Shown here piece by piece: positions 34,149 to 41,526 of a DNA stretch of 64,000 bases. The DNA comes from a bacterium D16-76. Lineage in GTDB: Bacteria > Bacillota > Clostridia > Oscillospirales > Acutalibacteraceae. How positions within the stretch are numbered: position 1 is the stretch's first letter; each line of letters opens with the position of its first letter. The notes under the pieces were generated by a model. That model saw only the letters and a list, made by a program, of their open reading frames with translations. It searched no databases and was not told the origin of the DNA. The position numbers and the translations under genes are program-made. The stretch lies in the NCBI GenBank assembly GCA_009917445.1, contig QZEE01000007.1:1-64000 (forward strand). Direction: 5' to 3'.

Positions 34149-35150
34149 TTACTCTGCCGTATAAGAAAGCCCCTGGGCCGCGCCCGCAAAAATCCGTGCA
34201 AAGCCTGCTGTACAGCTGATAGCCGCCCTATCCAGCTGGCGGTCAATCAGCTTATCGTAGTCTGTGACGATATCCCCCGCCTGCACCATCTCTAAAGCGC
34301 AGCTCTTGTCCAGCGCCAAAATCCGCCCCGCCTCCATGGTGGGCACATGCACAAGCTTAGCCCCCAAAGGCGTAACCGGCTGCCCAGTAGCTTGGAAAAC
34401 CATACCCGCCTGGGCGTCCTTAAACTCTGGTACATTTAAAAGCTTCTGCATGGCGTCTGTGCCTGCCAACAGGGTGTTCAGGCTATAGGGCGCCAGCCGC
34501 CCCCACAGCCCTACCAGGTCGGCATAGTCCGGGGTGCCAGGGGTAAAAGCCGTGCCTGAGACGGCCCCATCCCCGTTTATCAGGGTATCCACCGCGTCCT
34601 GCATCTGGGCGGCGCTGATGTATGCGCCGATCTGCCGCAGGGTAACCGTAAACAAGTCCAGCTTTTGGAACCGCAGCGCTTCATAAGAAGCCACCAGCAT
34701 GCGCCCCCGCTTGTGCAAATTCACCAGGCTTTTGCTGGTTTGGATGGTCGTGCTGGGCAGCTGGGCCCCCTCGGCCACTGGTTTCAAATCATGGCCGCCA
34801 GCCCCTGCTTGTATTGTGCGGTGATCCACCCCCTGGATGTTCGTCACCGTAGCGCAGATATCCGCCGCTTTCGTCCCCGCTTCCATTCCCTGGCGCACCG
34901 CCCGGGCCACATATTCCGGGAACAGCGCCGCGCTGCCCACACAGCCGAAAAAGCTCTCCACTGTGTCCGACCCAGGCCCGCTTACCCGGATGCCATAGCG
35001 CATCAGCTGCCGCTGGTAAGCGTCCAGCCCCTCTAAAGGTGTGCCCCGGTAATCCTCCGAGTGGTCCAAATCCTCCAATACCTGCGAAAAAGTCTTACCC
35101 GGCGCGCTATACATGCCCTTTTCCAAAGAAATATTCTTATAATAACCCAT
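34149..35150 (-). CDS. Major capsid protein, HK97-like
   Basis: A 333-residue protein with the expected size and order for an HK97-fold capsid subunit. The N-terminal part (SLEKGMYSAPGKTFSQVLE) could be the scaffold-like delta or N-arm, the long helix follows (QIGAYISAAQMQDAVDTLIN), and near the end LGAKLVHVPTMEAGRILALD is typical of the P-domain. GGGGAGG precedes the ATG. Downstream of protease and decoration protein, upstream of a connector: the normal head order. Confidence 0.75.
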   Translation of the reverse strand: MGYYKNISLEKGMYSAPGKTFSQVLEDLDHSEDYRGTPLEGLDAYQRQLMRYGIRVSGPGSDTVESFFGCVGSAALFPEYVARAVRQGMEAGTKAADICATVTNIQGVDHRTIQAGAGGHDLKPVAEGAQLPSTTIQTSKSLVNLHKRGRMLVASYEALRFQKLDLFTVTLRQIGAYISAAQMQDAVDTLINGDGAVSGTAFTPGTPDYADLVGLWGRLAPYSLNTLLAGTDAMQKLLNVPEFKDAQAGMVFQATGQPVTPLGAKLVHVPTMEAGRILALDKSCALEMVQAGDIVTDYDKLIDRQLDRAAISCTAGFARIFAGAAQGLSYTAE

Positions 35151-35194
35151 AAAAACCTCCCCAAAATATGTTTTGTTGATTTCCCCACCCCCAA

Positions 35195-35280
35195 CCCAAA
35201 AAGCGAAGTGTGGGGTCAAGGGGCCCCCGGCCCCTTGCGGGGTGCAGGGGCAGAGCCCCTGCCTGCCAGCGGCCACCTGC
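35195..35280. repeat. Host intergenic repeat A inside the phage-derived cluster
   Basis: The core GGGGTGCAGGGGC (35239-35251) with the flanking CAAGGGGCCCCCGGCCCCTTG-type arms and CAGGGGCAGAGCCCCTG palindrome is the same element that lies between housekeeping genes at 17.98 and 25.96 kb. It occupies the 130-bp gap between the decoration and capsid genes. Confidence 0.85.
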
Positions 35281-35281
35281 C

Positions 35282-35623
35282 TTAAAACAGTACGCCGCAG
35301 ACCCCGGCAGCCTCATCTACATAAAGCACGAACCCTGGGCGGCCGCTGGTGCCGGCGGCCAGCTTCTTGTCCTTGTCCGCCGAGAGAAGGGCAAAGCCCA
35401 CTGTAAGGCCCACGGCGCTGGGGGCCAGCATATAGCCCCGGGTCTGTACCCCGCAGATACCGGCCCGCACGTTCTGTACCACCCCTACGGGCACGTCCCC
35501 AGCGGCCGCGCAAGGGGCCACCTGGCCCAAACCGCTTACTTTTACCAAAGTGCCCACCTGCACGCCCTCTGCCGCCTCAAAGGTCACAATCTCTTCGCCG
35601 ATGCCATCAAAACAAACCTTCAT
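35282..35623 (-). CDS. Head decoration-like protein (DUF2190-type)
   Basis: A 113-residue all-beta protein (EGVQVGTLVKVSGLGQVAPC, GDVPVGVVQNVRAG, RGYMLAPSAVGLTVGFAL). The layout is that of small capsid decoration or cement proteins of the DUF2190 kind, which are encoded next to the capsid gene. GGGAGG precedes the ATG. It lies between the head protease and the repeat-bearing gap before the capsid gene. Confidence 0.65.
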   Translation of the reverse strand: MKVCFDGIGEEIVTFEAAEGVQVGTLVKVSGLGQVAPCAAAGDVPVGVVQNVRAGICGVQTRGYMLAPSAVGLTVGFALLSADKDKKLAAGTSGRPGFVLYVDEAAGVCGVLF

Positions 35624-35688
35624 AAAAAAACCTCCCTAAAATCTATTGAGTCCCCGCCCCAGCGGGTTTCCTCCCCTTTAACCCCAGC

Positions 35689-36585
35689 CTATATCCGGTA
35701 AGCCCGGTTGTTTTCCGGCGGCTGGGCTTCTGCCTCCCTGGCCAGCTGAGGGCGCAGGGGCAGGGCCTTGCAGGCCATCTTCTCATAGGTGCGGCCCATG
35801 GTTTCCAGCTCCCGCACACCTAAAGCTTTTACCGCAGACTTCATCACCTCCCGGGGCAATTCCGGCTGCACTAGGGCGCTGTATTTCAGCACCCTTTGGG
35901 CCAAAGCCTCCCGGTATTCCCGGCCCCAGCGGGCCTCTTCGTTCAGGGCCTGCCACTGTTTTTCTGTCACGCCTTGGGGGCGGAATCCTTGCCCATACCG
36001 CTTTGTCACCCCCGCCCCCTTCTGGGCAGGTACCGCCACGAAAGAACATTCGAAGGCGTCTGTGGGCTCTAACAAAAGCCGGCAGGCCACCTGCCCGCCA
36101 TACGTTTCCCCAGGCGTGTGCTCACAATCCTCCTGCCCGCACAAGCTGCACACCCGGCGCGCCACCTGGCAGCTGACGCTTACCTCTTTAAGCATCCCAC
36201 TGTCAATCAGCTCCATAATTTCCCGGTTCCCCGCCAGCCTGGGCAGGTAAGCCCGGGCCCTAAGCCTCGTCAAAGGCTCGCCGTCCTCGGCCATTTCATG
36301 GGGGTCTTCCTCCAACGCCGTGTCAAATATCCGTGCCGCCTGGTTTTGGCTGGTAGGCTGGTGGTCAAAAATACAGGTCTTGCCCACAAACAGCTCCTGC
36401 AGCTTCCTCAGCGACTCCACCGGGAACCTCTCCCCATCCCGGTCCACCCGGTTGTCGCACAGCACCAGGGAAAAAACGAACACCTCCCCCGGCCCATAGG
36501 CCCGCCGGGTGTAGCGGTTGATCTTCTCCATATCTTCCGCTGTCACATCTCTTTCCTGGCCTTCCATCACATACCCTTCCTGCAT
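35689..36585 (-). CDS. Prohead maturation protease-like protein
   Basis: A 298-residue protein in the position of the head protease (between portal and capsid). It has LCDNRVDRDGERF, GKTCIFDHQ with a candidate catalytic His, and LKEVSVSCQVARR with a candidate catalytic Ser, as in the U35/assemblin fold. A Cys/His cluster (CSLCGQEDCEH) just after the Ser looks like a small zinc site. The C-terminal helical half (~residues 195-298) could be a scaffold. The start is set by AAAGGAGAGG 4 nt upstream of the ATG. Confidence 0.75.
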   Translation of the reverse strand: MQEGYVMEGQERDVTAEDMEKINRYTRRAYGPGEVFVFSLVLCDNRVDRDGERFPVESLRKLQELFVGKTCIFDHQPTSQNQAARIFDTALEEDPHEMAEDGEPLTRLRARAYLPRLAGNREIMELIDSGMLKEVSVSCQVARRVCSLCGQEDCEHTPGETYGGQVACRLLLEPTDAFECSFVAVPAQKGAGVTKRYGQGFRPQGVTEKQWQALNEEARWGREYREALAQRVLKYSALVQPELPREVMKSAVKALGVRELETMGRTYEKMACKALPLRPQLAREAEAQPPENNRAYRI

Positions 36586-36611
36586 ATTCCCTCTCCTTTC
36601 TGTTTCCCGCT

Positions 36612-37742
36612 TCACCTGGTCCCCCAGCGCGAGGCTTCGCCGTCAATACCTCCTAGCTCCTGCTCCAGCTTCTTAGCCTGGGCGGTCAGGTACCGGGCGT
36701 TGGCGTGGTCCACCTCGTCCTGCATGGTGATTTCTTCCCAGGTCAGCTCCACTTCCGGCGGGAAGCCCTCCAACGCCAGCCAAGTCTTACAGATCTTCAA
36801 GGCCACCGGCGTCAGCACCCGCCGGTAGGCGTCCAGCTCACTGGTAAGCACATCCGCCTGCTGGCTGGACATCCTCTCTGTAGACGACCAGGAAAGCCCC
36901 AGCAAAAAAGGCGGCAGCCCCAGCTTGGCCACAATCTGTTCCAGCATCTGCCGCACAGGCACCTGGCTTTCCAGCACCTGGTTGTCCGCGCCAATGGCCT
37001 TGATGCTCACGTCCCCCACTGCCACAAAATCCCGAGGCTCTGGGCTGCGCATGACCTGCTGCCACTCCTTGGCCACCTGCTGGGCTAACTGGCCCGCCCG
37101 GGTGCGCACGCCGTCAGGCTTGCAGGTCACAGCAAAGCGGACGTTGCCCAGCCGTTCCCAGTTCACCCCCAGCGTGCGGTAGATCTGCATTAACACCCCG
37201 CTGACAAAGGGCAGCCCCCGCAAAAGCGACGTGCCCCAAGGACTGCCCGCCGCCGGGTTCAGGGCCGATACCAACAGCAGCTCAGGGTACGGGCAGGGCT
37301 CTTTGCCGCCCGGGCCCACCACGCTCACCTTCACCCCTAAGGGGCCGTTGGCCTCCAAATCCACCTGGTCCAGCCCCGCGTTGTACAAGGCCCCAATCTG
37401 CCCGCCGGAAAGCACCATTTCCCCCACCGCGTTCCCATAGGTCACCAGCTCTTCCAAATAGATGCCCAAAAATTCGTGTATACCCGCCCCGGCCGCGTTT
37501 ACCGGCACCGCCGCCAAAAACCTTTGCAGGCCCTGCTGGGCCCGCTCGTCGGGGCAGGTGACCGTGAACTCGCCGATCAGCCTGCGCAGCTTGTACACCG
37601 CCGCGTCGATTACCGGCACAGACTCCCGCAAAGACCGGTAAAGCGCCCTTTCCCCGGCCCCCAGCGGGATAGCCGGGGGCCCAGGCTGGGGGCCGGTCTG
37701 CACCGTCACCGCCGCTGCTTTCCGCTTTTGAAATCCCAGCAT
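36612..37742 (-). CDS. Phage portal protein
   Basis: A 376-residue portal of the HK97/SPP1-like class, at the short end of the family. Recognisable parts: the N-terminal helix-rich wing, EELVTYGNAVGEMVL, the stem and clip region with WGTSLLRGLPF, then VAKLGLPPFLLGLSWSSTERM and the crown helices (TSELDAYRRVLTPVALKICK). It forms the 12-mer vertex ring in phages and is the docking site of terminase. No terminase gene lies upstream, where the next gene is on the other strand. AAAGGGGAG precedes the ATG. Confidence 0.85.
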   Translation of the reverse strand: MLGFQKRKAAAVTVQTGPQPGPPAIPLGAGERALYRSLRESVPVIDAAVYKLRRLIGEFTVTCPDERAQQGLQRFLAAVPVNAAGAGIHEFLGIYLEELVTYGNAVGEMVLSGGQIGALYNAGLDQVDLEANGPLGVKVSVVGPGGKEPCPYPELLLVSALNPAAGSPWGTSLLRGLPFVSGVLMQIYRTLGVNWERLGNVRFAVTCKPDGVRTRAGQLAQQVAKEWQQVMRSPEPRDFVAVGDVSIKAIGADNQVLESQVPVRQMLEQIVAKLGLPPFLLGLSWSSTERMSSQQADVLTSELDAYRRVLTPVALKICKTWLALEGFPPEVELTWEEITMQDEVDHANARYLTAQAKKLEQELGGIDGEASRWGTR

Positions 37743-38100
37743 GACCTTTTCTCCCCTTTCTTCTTTGGTTTCACAACGCCCTCCTTCCCAGGCGGCCTGC
37801 CGCCCGTTTTTGAGATGGACTCAAAAAGCCCTTTCATATACACCTTAAAAAAAGCAAAAAGTTGCCCCAATAAGGACAACTTTCCAGTGAATTTTAAAAA
37901 ATATTTTTTTAAAACCCCGGCAAAAGGGATTCCCGCCAGCATCTTCAACAATAGACCCCCACAGAAATCGGGCGATATATCCAATTCTGCTTCCAGCCTC
38001 TCAAGCCCCTCATTTACGCCCCCCTTACGAAACCAAACGAAAACCTTTCCTTTTTTAATTTTATCTTACTAAACCCCCAGCCCCCTTGCTTTACCCCACC
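37743..38100 (-). promoter_or_regulatory. Hairpin-rich leader region of the phage-derived cluster
   Basis: The ~360 bp between the portal start and the divergent TM2 genes are AT-richer than the surroundings and hold no convincing gene. On the minus strand they contain the palindrome TTTTAAAAAAATATTTTTT, a strong intrinsic terminator (37847-37883) and the hairpin TTTTTGAG-TCCAT-CTCAAAAA (37807-37827), then the portal ribosome binding site. I cannot place a clear promoter. A terminator between any upstream promoter and the first gene suggests attenuation or a short RNA. Confidence 0.5.
37847..37883 (-). terminator. Intrinsic terminator inside the cluster leader
   Basis: On the minus strand the stem AAGTTGTCC pairs with GGGGCAACTT (one unpaired G), and TTTGCTTTTTTT follows. 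It lies 105 nt upstream of the portal start codon. Confidence 0.8.
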
Positions 38101-38168
38101 GGTGGTGTTAAGATAAGAGCACAAGATGAAGAAAGCCCCACTGCGGACACAGAAAGGAAGATGGTCCT

Positions 38169-38528
38169 ATGGCAGACAATCAAAACCAATATAACCATAC
38201 TTATTACAACCAAGCCCCTTATCAAGAGGAACAGCCCCCTATGTACAACCCACCCCAGTACCAGCCCCAGGCTGGCATGGACCCCCCCTTGGGCTATGTG
38301 CAGAAAAGCCGGGTGGCTGCGGGTATTTTGGCCATGCTGCTGGGGGCCTACGGCATCCACAGCTTTTACCTGGGCAATACCTCCCGGGGGCTGGTACAGC
38401 TGCTGGTGTCCTTCCTTACCTGCGGGTTTGGGGCCATTGCCATGCAGATTTGGGGCATCGTAGAAGGCATCAAGCTCTTAGACGGCCGCATCAATACCGA
38501 CGCCAACGGCGTATTCTTAAAAGACTGA
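38169..38528 (+). CDS. TM2-domain membrane protein (first of a pair)
   Basis: 119 residues. The N-terminal ~40 are a Gln/Pro/Tyr/Asn-rich tail (PPQYQPQ), followed by the TM2 domain: KSRVAAGILAMLLGAYGIHS, the FYLGN turn, and a second helix with QLLVSFLTCGFGAIA, ending WGIVEGIKLL. AAAGGAAGATGGTCC lies before the ATG. Function of TM2 proteins in bacteria is mostly unknown. It is divergent from the phage-derived cluster. Confidence 0.9.
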   Translation: MADNQNQYNHTYYNQAPYQEEQPPMYNPPQYQPQAGMDPPLGYVQKSRVAAGILAMLLGAYGIHSFYLGNTSRGLVQLLVSFLTCGFGAIAMQIWGIVEGIKLLDGRINTDANGVFLKD

Positions 38529-38547
38529 ACCGGAAAGGAGAACCCCT

Positions 38548-39204
38548 ATGTCTGACTTTGAGAAGAACCCCTTAAACCAGGACCCTCAGCAGCCCGCCAC
38601 CCCAGAATCCCAGCCAGCCCCCCAAGAGGCTGCGGCCCCGGCTCCCCAGGCAGAACCGGCCCCGGCAGAGCCCGCTTATGAAAAGCCCACCCCCCACTTG
38701 ACTTTAGAGCCCGACCTGCCCCCCGATCCTCCCGCTTACGAGGCCGGGCCCGCCCGTCCCATGGGCGACCCTTTCCAAATGCCCCCACCTCCCCGCGCGC
38801 CAGAGCCGGAGGTTTCCCATCCCCAAGGGCACCAATCCCCAGAGCCGCCTTACCAGCCCCCGCAATACCAACCGCCCCAGTACCAATACCAAGCCTCCCA
38901 GCAGACTTATTATCCAAACTACACCCCTCAGTACAACACGCCCCCTGTAGGCTATGCGCAGAAAAGCCGCTTAGCCGCGGGCCTGTTAGCCATTATGCTG
39001 GGCGTGTTCGGGGTACACAGTTTCTATCTGGGCTTCAACACCCGGGGCACCATCCAGTTGGTGTTGTCTTTGGCAGGCGGCCTCCTCACCTGCGGCGTGG
39101 CCACTGTGGCCGTAGCTATCTGGGCTTTCATTGAAGGCGTCATGCTGCTTTCGGCCCAACCTTCCCGTATGTACGACGGCAACAACGTCATTTTGCGGGA
39201 TTAA
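38548..39204 (+). CDS. TM2-domain membrane protein with long Pro-rich tail (second of a pair)
   Basis: 218 residues. A ~130-residue disordered tail rich in Pro, Ala, Glu, Gln and Tyr (with YQPPQYQPPQYQYQ repeats) precedes a TM2 domain (KSRLAAGLLAIMLGVFGVHS, FYLGFNTRG, WAFIEGVMLL). It is a paralogue of the gene 20 nt upstream and surely co-transcribed with it; a bidirectional terminator follows. The tail resembles that of the CPBP protease at 1-2.2 kb. Confidence 0.9.
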   Translation: MSDFEKNPLNQDPQQPATPESQPAPQEAAAPAPQAEPAPAEPAYEKPTPHLTLEPDLPPDPPAYEAGPARPMGDPFQMPPPPRAPEPEVSHPQGHQSPEPPYQPPQYQPPQYQYQASQQTYYPNYTPQYNTPPVGYAQKSRLAAGLLAIMLGVFGVHSFYLGFNTRGTIQLVLSLAGGLLTCGVATVAVAIWAFIEGVMLLSAQPSRMYDGNNVILRD

Positions 39205-39211
39205 CCCTACA

Positions 39212-39250
39212 CAAAAAATCCCCCACGCCTTCCCGGTGTGGGGGATTTTC
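39212..39250. terminator. Bidirectional intrinsic terminator
   Basis: The 12-bp stem AATCCCCCACGC / GTGTGGGGGATT (one G-T pair) has an A-run on the left and a T-run on the right. It serves the TM2 pair from the left and the MATE-EamA-nagB-ECF unit from the right. Confidence 0.92.
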
Positions 39251-39325
39251 ACATATTAAACAACGTACAGAGGCTTTCCTTTAGAACAGAAGGGGAAGCA
39301 GCCTAACAGTAAAAGGGCAGAGCTT

Positions 39326-39874
39326 TCACCAGTCCCCATAAGGCCCTAGAACCGGATGCAGCTTCCACAGCGCCAGCACCACCACCGGCACCGCCGCAAA
39401 CAGCACGATGAGCCCTGGCAGCGGCGTCACAAAGCCCTCCTGGGCCCAGATCCACCAAGAATACGACCCCGCCCGCAGCCAAAAACCATAAACCAGCCCT
39501 TCTATGCCCCGGCCCAGCAGCACCGCTCCCAGCAGCGCGGCATACACATTCACCCACCGCAGCCCGTTTTGCAGCAGACATACGAAGAGCCCAGCTAAAA
39601 ACCCGTACAGCCCGTTTAGGCAGATTGCCAGCGGCAGCCCTTCAAGCCCCGGCGTCCCTAAAAGCAAGTAAGAAAACACCGGGCACAGCGCCCCGCAGCT
39701 CAAGCCATAGGCTGGACCGCAAAGCAAACCGCACAGCAGCACGCACATCTGCATGGGCAGCAAAACTGCCTCCCAGCCTGTGCGCATGCGCACTAGCCCA
39801 GGCAGGGCCACCCCCAAACACACGCACAGCAGCAGATAGACGCTCTCCCACAAAACCCGCCTGGGTGACTGCAT
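39326..39874 (-). CDS. ECF-type transporter S component-like protein, substrate unknown
   Basis: 182 residues with about five to six hydrophobic segments. The LPMQMCVLLCGLLCGPAYGLSCG block (in two parts here) is the hallmark of S components of energy-coupling-factor importers, which bind a vitamin or related small molecule and use a shared EcfAAT module. No EcfA or EcfT gene lies in the window, so it is of the group II kind. The substrate cannot be told. The neighbour is nagB, 14 nt upstream. Confidence 0.78.
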   Translation of the reverse strand: MQSPRRVLWESVYLLLCVCLGVALPGLVRMRTGWEAVLLPMQMCVLLCGLLCGPAYGLSCGALCPVFSYLLLGTPGLEGLPLAICLNGLYGFLAGLFVCLLQNGLRWVNVYAALLGAVLLGRGIEGLVYGFWLRAGSYSWWIWAQEGFVTPLPGLIVLFAAVPVVVLALWKLHPVLGPYGDW

Positions 39875-39888
39875 GCCCTCACCTCCCC

Positions 39889-40593
39889 TTACTGCTTGCT
39901 GATAATCACCGTCACAGCCCCATGCAGCTGCAAGGCCGACGCCGGCACCTGGGGGGTCACCGGCCCATACAAAGCTTTTTCTACAATGTCGGCCTTGTCC
40001 GGCCCGGCAATCAGCAAAATTTTCTTGGCCTTTAAAATTGTGCCGATCCCCATGGTCACCGCGCTCCTGGGTACATCCTCCATCCGCTTGAACAGCCGGG
40101 AATTGGCCTTAATGGTGCTCTCTGCCAGCTTTACCTGGTGCACCTGTGCGGCAAAATCCTCCGCAGGCTCGTTAAACCCAATGTGCCCGTTGTGGCCAAT
40201 GCCCAAAAGCTGCAAATCCACCTGCATCCCTGCCACCAGCTTCTCATACCGGGCGCACTCAGCTTCCACGTCCCCGGCGCAGCCGTCCGGCAAAAAAGTA
40301 TTCTCCTTCTTTATGTTGACTTTCCCAAACAAGTGCTCTTCCATAAAATACCGGTAGCTTTGGTTATGCTCGGCCTTCAAGCCGCAATACTCGTCCAAGT
40401 TCACCGTGCGCACCTGGGAGAAATCCAAAAGCCCCCCTTCATACTGCCGTACCAGCTCTTCATAAGCGCCAATAGGCGAGCTCCCTGTGGCAAGGCCCAG
40501 CGCGCAGTCTGGCTTTAACAACACCTGGGCACCCAAAATCCTTCCACACAAAACGCTCATTTCTTCATAGGTATTTTTCTCTAGCAACCGCAT
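39889..40593 (-). CDS. nagB: Glucosamine-6-phosphate deaminase
   Basis: A 234-residue enzyme converting glucosamine-6-phosphate to fructose-6-phosphate and ammonia. Landmarks: GLATGSSPIGAYEELV, the NLDEYCGL catalytic block, GIGHNGHIGFNEP and LAESTIKANSRLF. Slightly shorter than the Escherichia enzyme and lacking its allosteric tail, as in Firmicutes. Starts 3 nt after the EamA stop. No nagA lies in the window. Confidence 0.96.
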   Translation of the reverse strand: MRLLEKNTYEEMSVLCGRILGAQVLLKPDCALGLATGSSPIGAYEELVRQYEGGLLDFSQVRTVNLDEYCGLKAEHNQSYRYFMEEHLFGKVNIKKENTFLPDGCAGDVEAECARYEKLVAGMQVDLQLLGIGHNGHIGFNEPAEDFAAQVHQVKLAESTIKANSRLFKRMEDVPRSAVTMGIGTILKAKKILLIAGPDKADIVEKALYGPVTPQVPASALQLHGAVTVIISKQ

Positions 40594-40596
40594 ACC

Positions 40597-41526
40597 TCAT
40601 CCATCCTTTCTTTTTTCCGGCAGCTGCGCAAGCACAACCGCCCCAAAAACCAATATGCACCCCATCGTCTCCCGCAAAGACAAGGGCTGCCCCAGCACCA
40701 CCCAACCGGACAGCGCCGCGAACACCGATTCCAAGCTCATGAGCAGCGATGCCACCGTAGGGTCTACATTCTGCTGCCCCACAATTTGCAGCGTATACGC
40801 CACCCCGCTGGAAAGCACCCCCGTATACAACAAGGGGCCCCAGGCGGGCAGCAGCTGGGCAAAGGTGGGCTTTTCAAAAATCAGCGCAAACACCAGAGAT
40901 ACCGCCCCCGCCACAAAAAACTGTACGCAAGACAGCATAACCCCGTCTACTTTAGGGGAAAAACGGTCAATTACCAAAATGTGGAAAGAGAAGAACACCG
41001 CGCTGAGGATCACCAGCAAATCCCCTGCCGCAACCGAGAACCCCTCCCCGCTGATATCCCCGCTTAAAAGGTAGGCCCCCACCAAGGCAACGGCTACGCC
41101 AATCCATACCTTGAACCCAGCCCGCCGGCCCAAAAACACCCCCAGCACCGGCACCAGCACAATGTATAGCGATGTAAGGAAGCCCGCCTTCCCCGCCGTA
41201 GTGGAGGTAAGCCCCATCTGTTGCAGCAGGCTCCCTCCCGACAGCATCAAGCCGCAGGCCGCGCCGCCTGCCAGCAGGGCTTTGTCCAGCAGCCAAAATT
41301 CCTTCTTTTCCGGTTTCCCAGTCCCTTCAGCCTTCTTCCGCCTAGAAAAAAACCAGATCACCGGCAGCAGCGCTACACTGCCAATAAAGCTGCGGGTGGC
41401 ATTAAACGTGCACGGCCCAATATGGTCCATGCCCATGCTTTGGGCCACAAAAGCCGTACCCCAAATAAACGCCGCCAGCACCAGCAGCAAGCTATAGCGC
41501 CTAGCCTTGCTTTTATTCTGTCCCAT
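40597..41526 (-). CDS. EamA/DMT-family transporter
   Basis: A 309-residue membrane protein with about ten helices in two EamA repeats. The first begins LLLVLAAFIWGTAFVAQSMG and the second LVILSAVFFSFHILVIDRF, and the end has the typical SLLMSLESVFAALSGWVVLG. Drug/metabolite exporters of this type move small metabolites; the substrate is unknown. The ATG with AAGGTG upstream overlaps the MATE gene by 14 nt. Confidence 0.9.
   Translation of the reverse strand: MGQNKSKARRYSLLLVLAAFIWGTAFVAQSMGMDHIGPCTFNATRSFIGSVALLPVIWFFSRRKKAEGTGKPEKKEFWLLDKALLAGGAACGLMLSGGSLLQQMGLTSTTAGKAGFLTSLYIVLVPVLGVFLGRRAGFKVWIGVAVALVGAYLLSGDISGEGFSVAAGDLLVILSAVFFSFHILVIDRFSPKVDGVMLSCVQFFVAGAVSLVFALIFEKPTFAQLLPAWGPLLYTGVLSSGVAYTLQIVGQQNVDPTVASLLMSLESVFAALSGWVVLGQPLSLRETMGCILVFGAVVLAQLPEKRKDG

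Noticed and set aside
37706-37984. A 92-codon minus-strand frame (TTG start) covering the leader and the portal start
   Set aside because: It starts at a TTG without a good ribosome binding site, runs straight through a strong terminator, and its composition follows the AT-rich leader. More likely non-coding, although its first half looks like a short amphipathic peptide.
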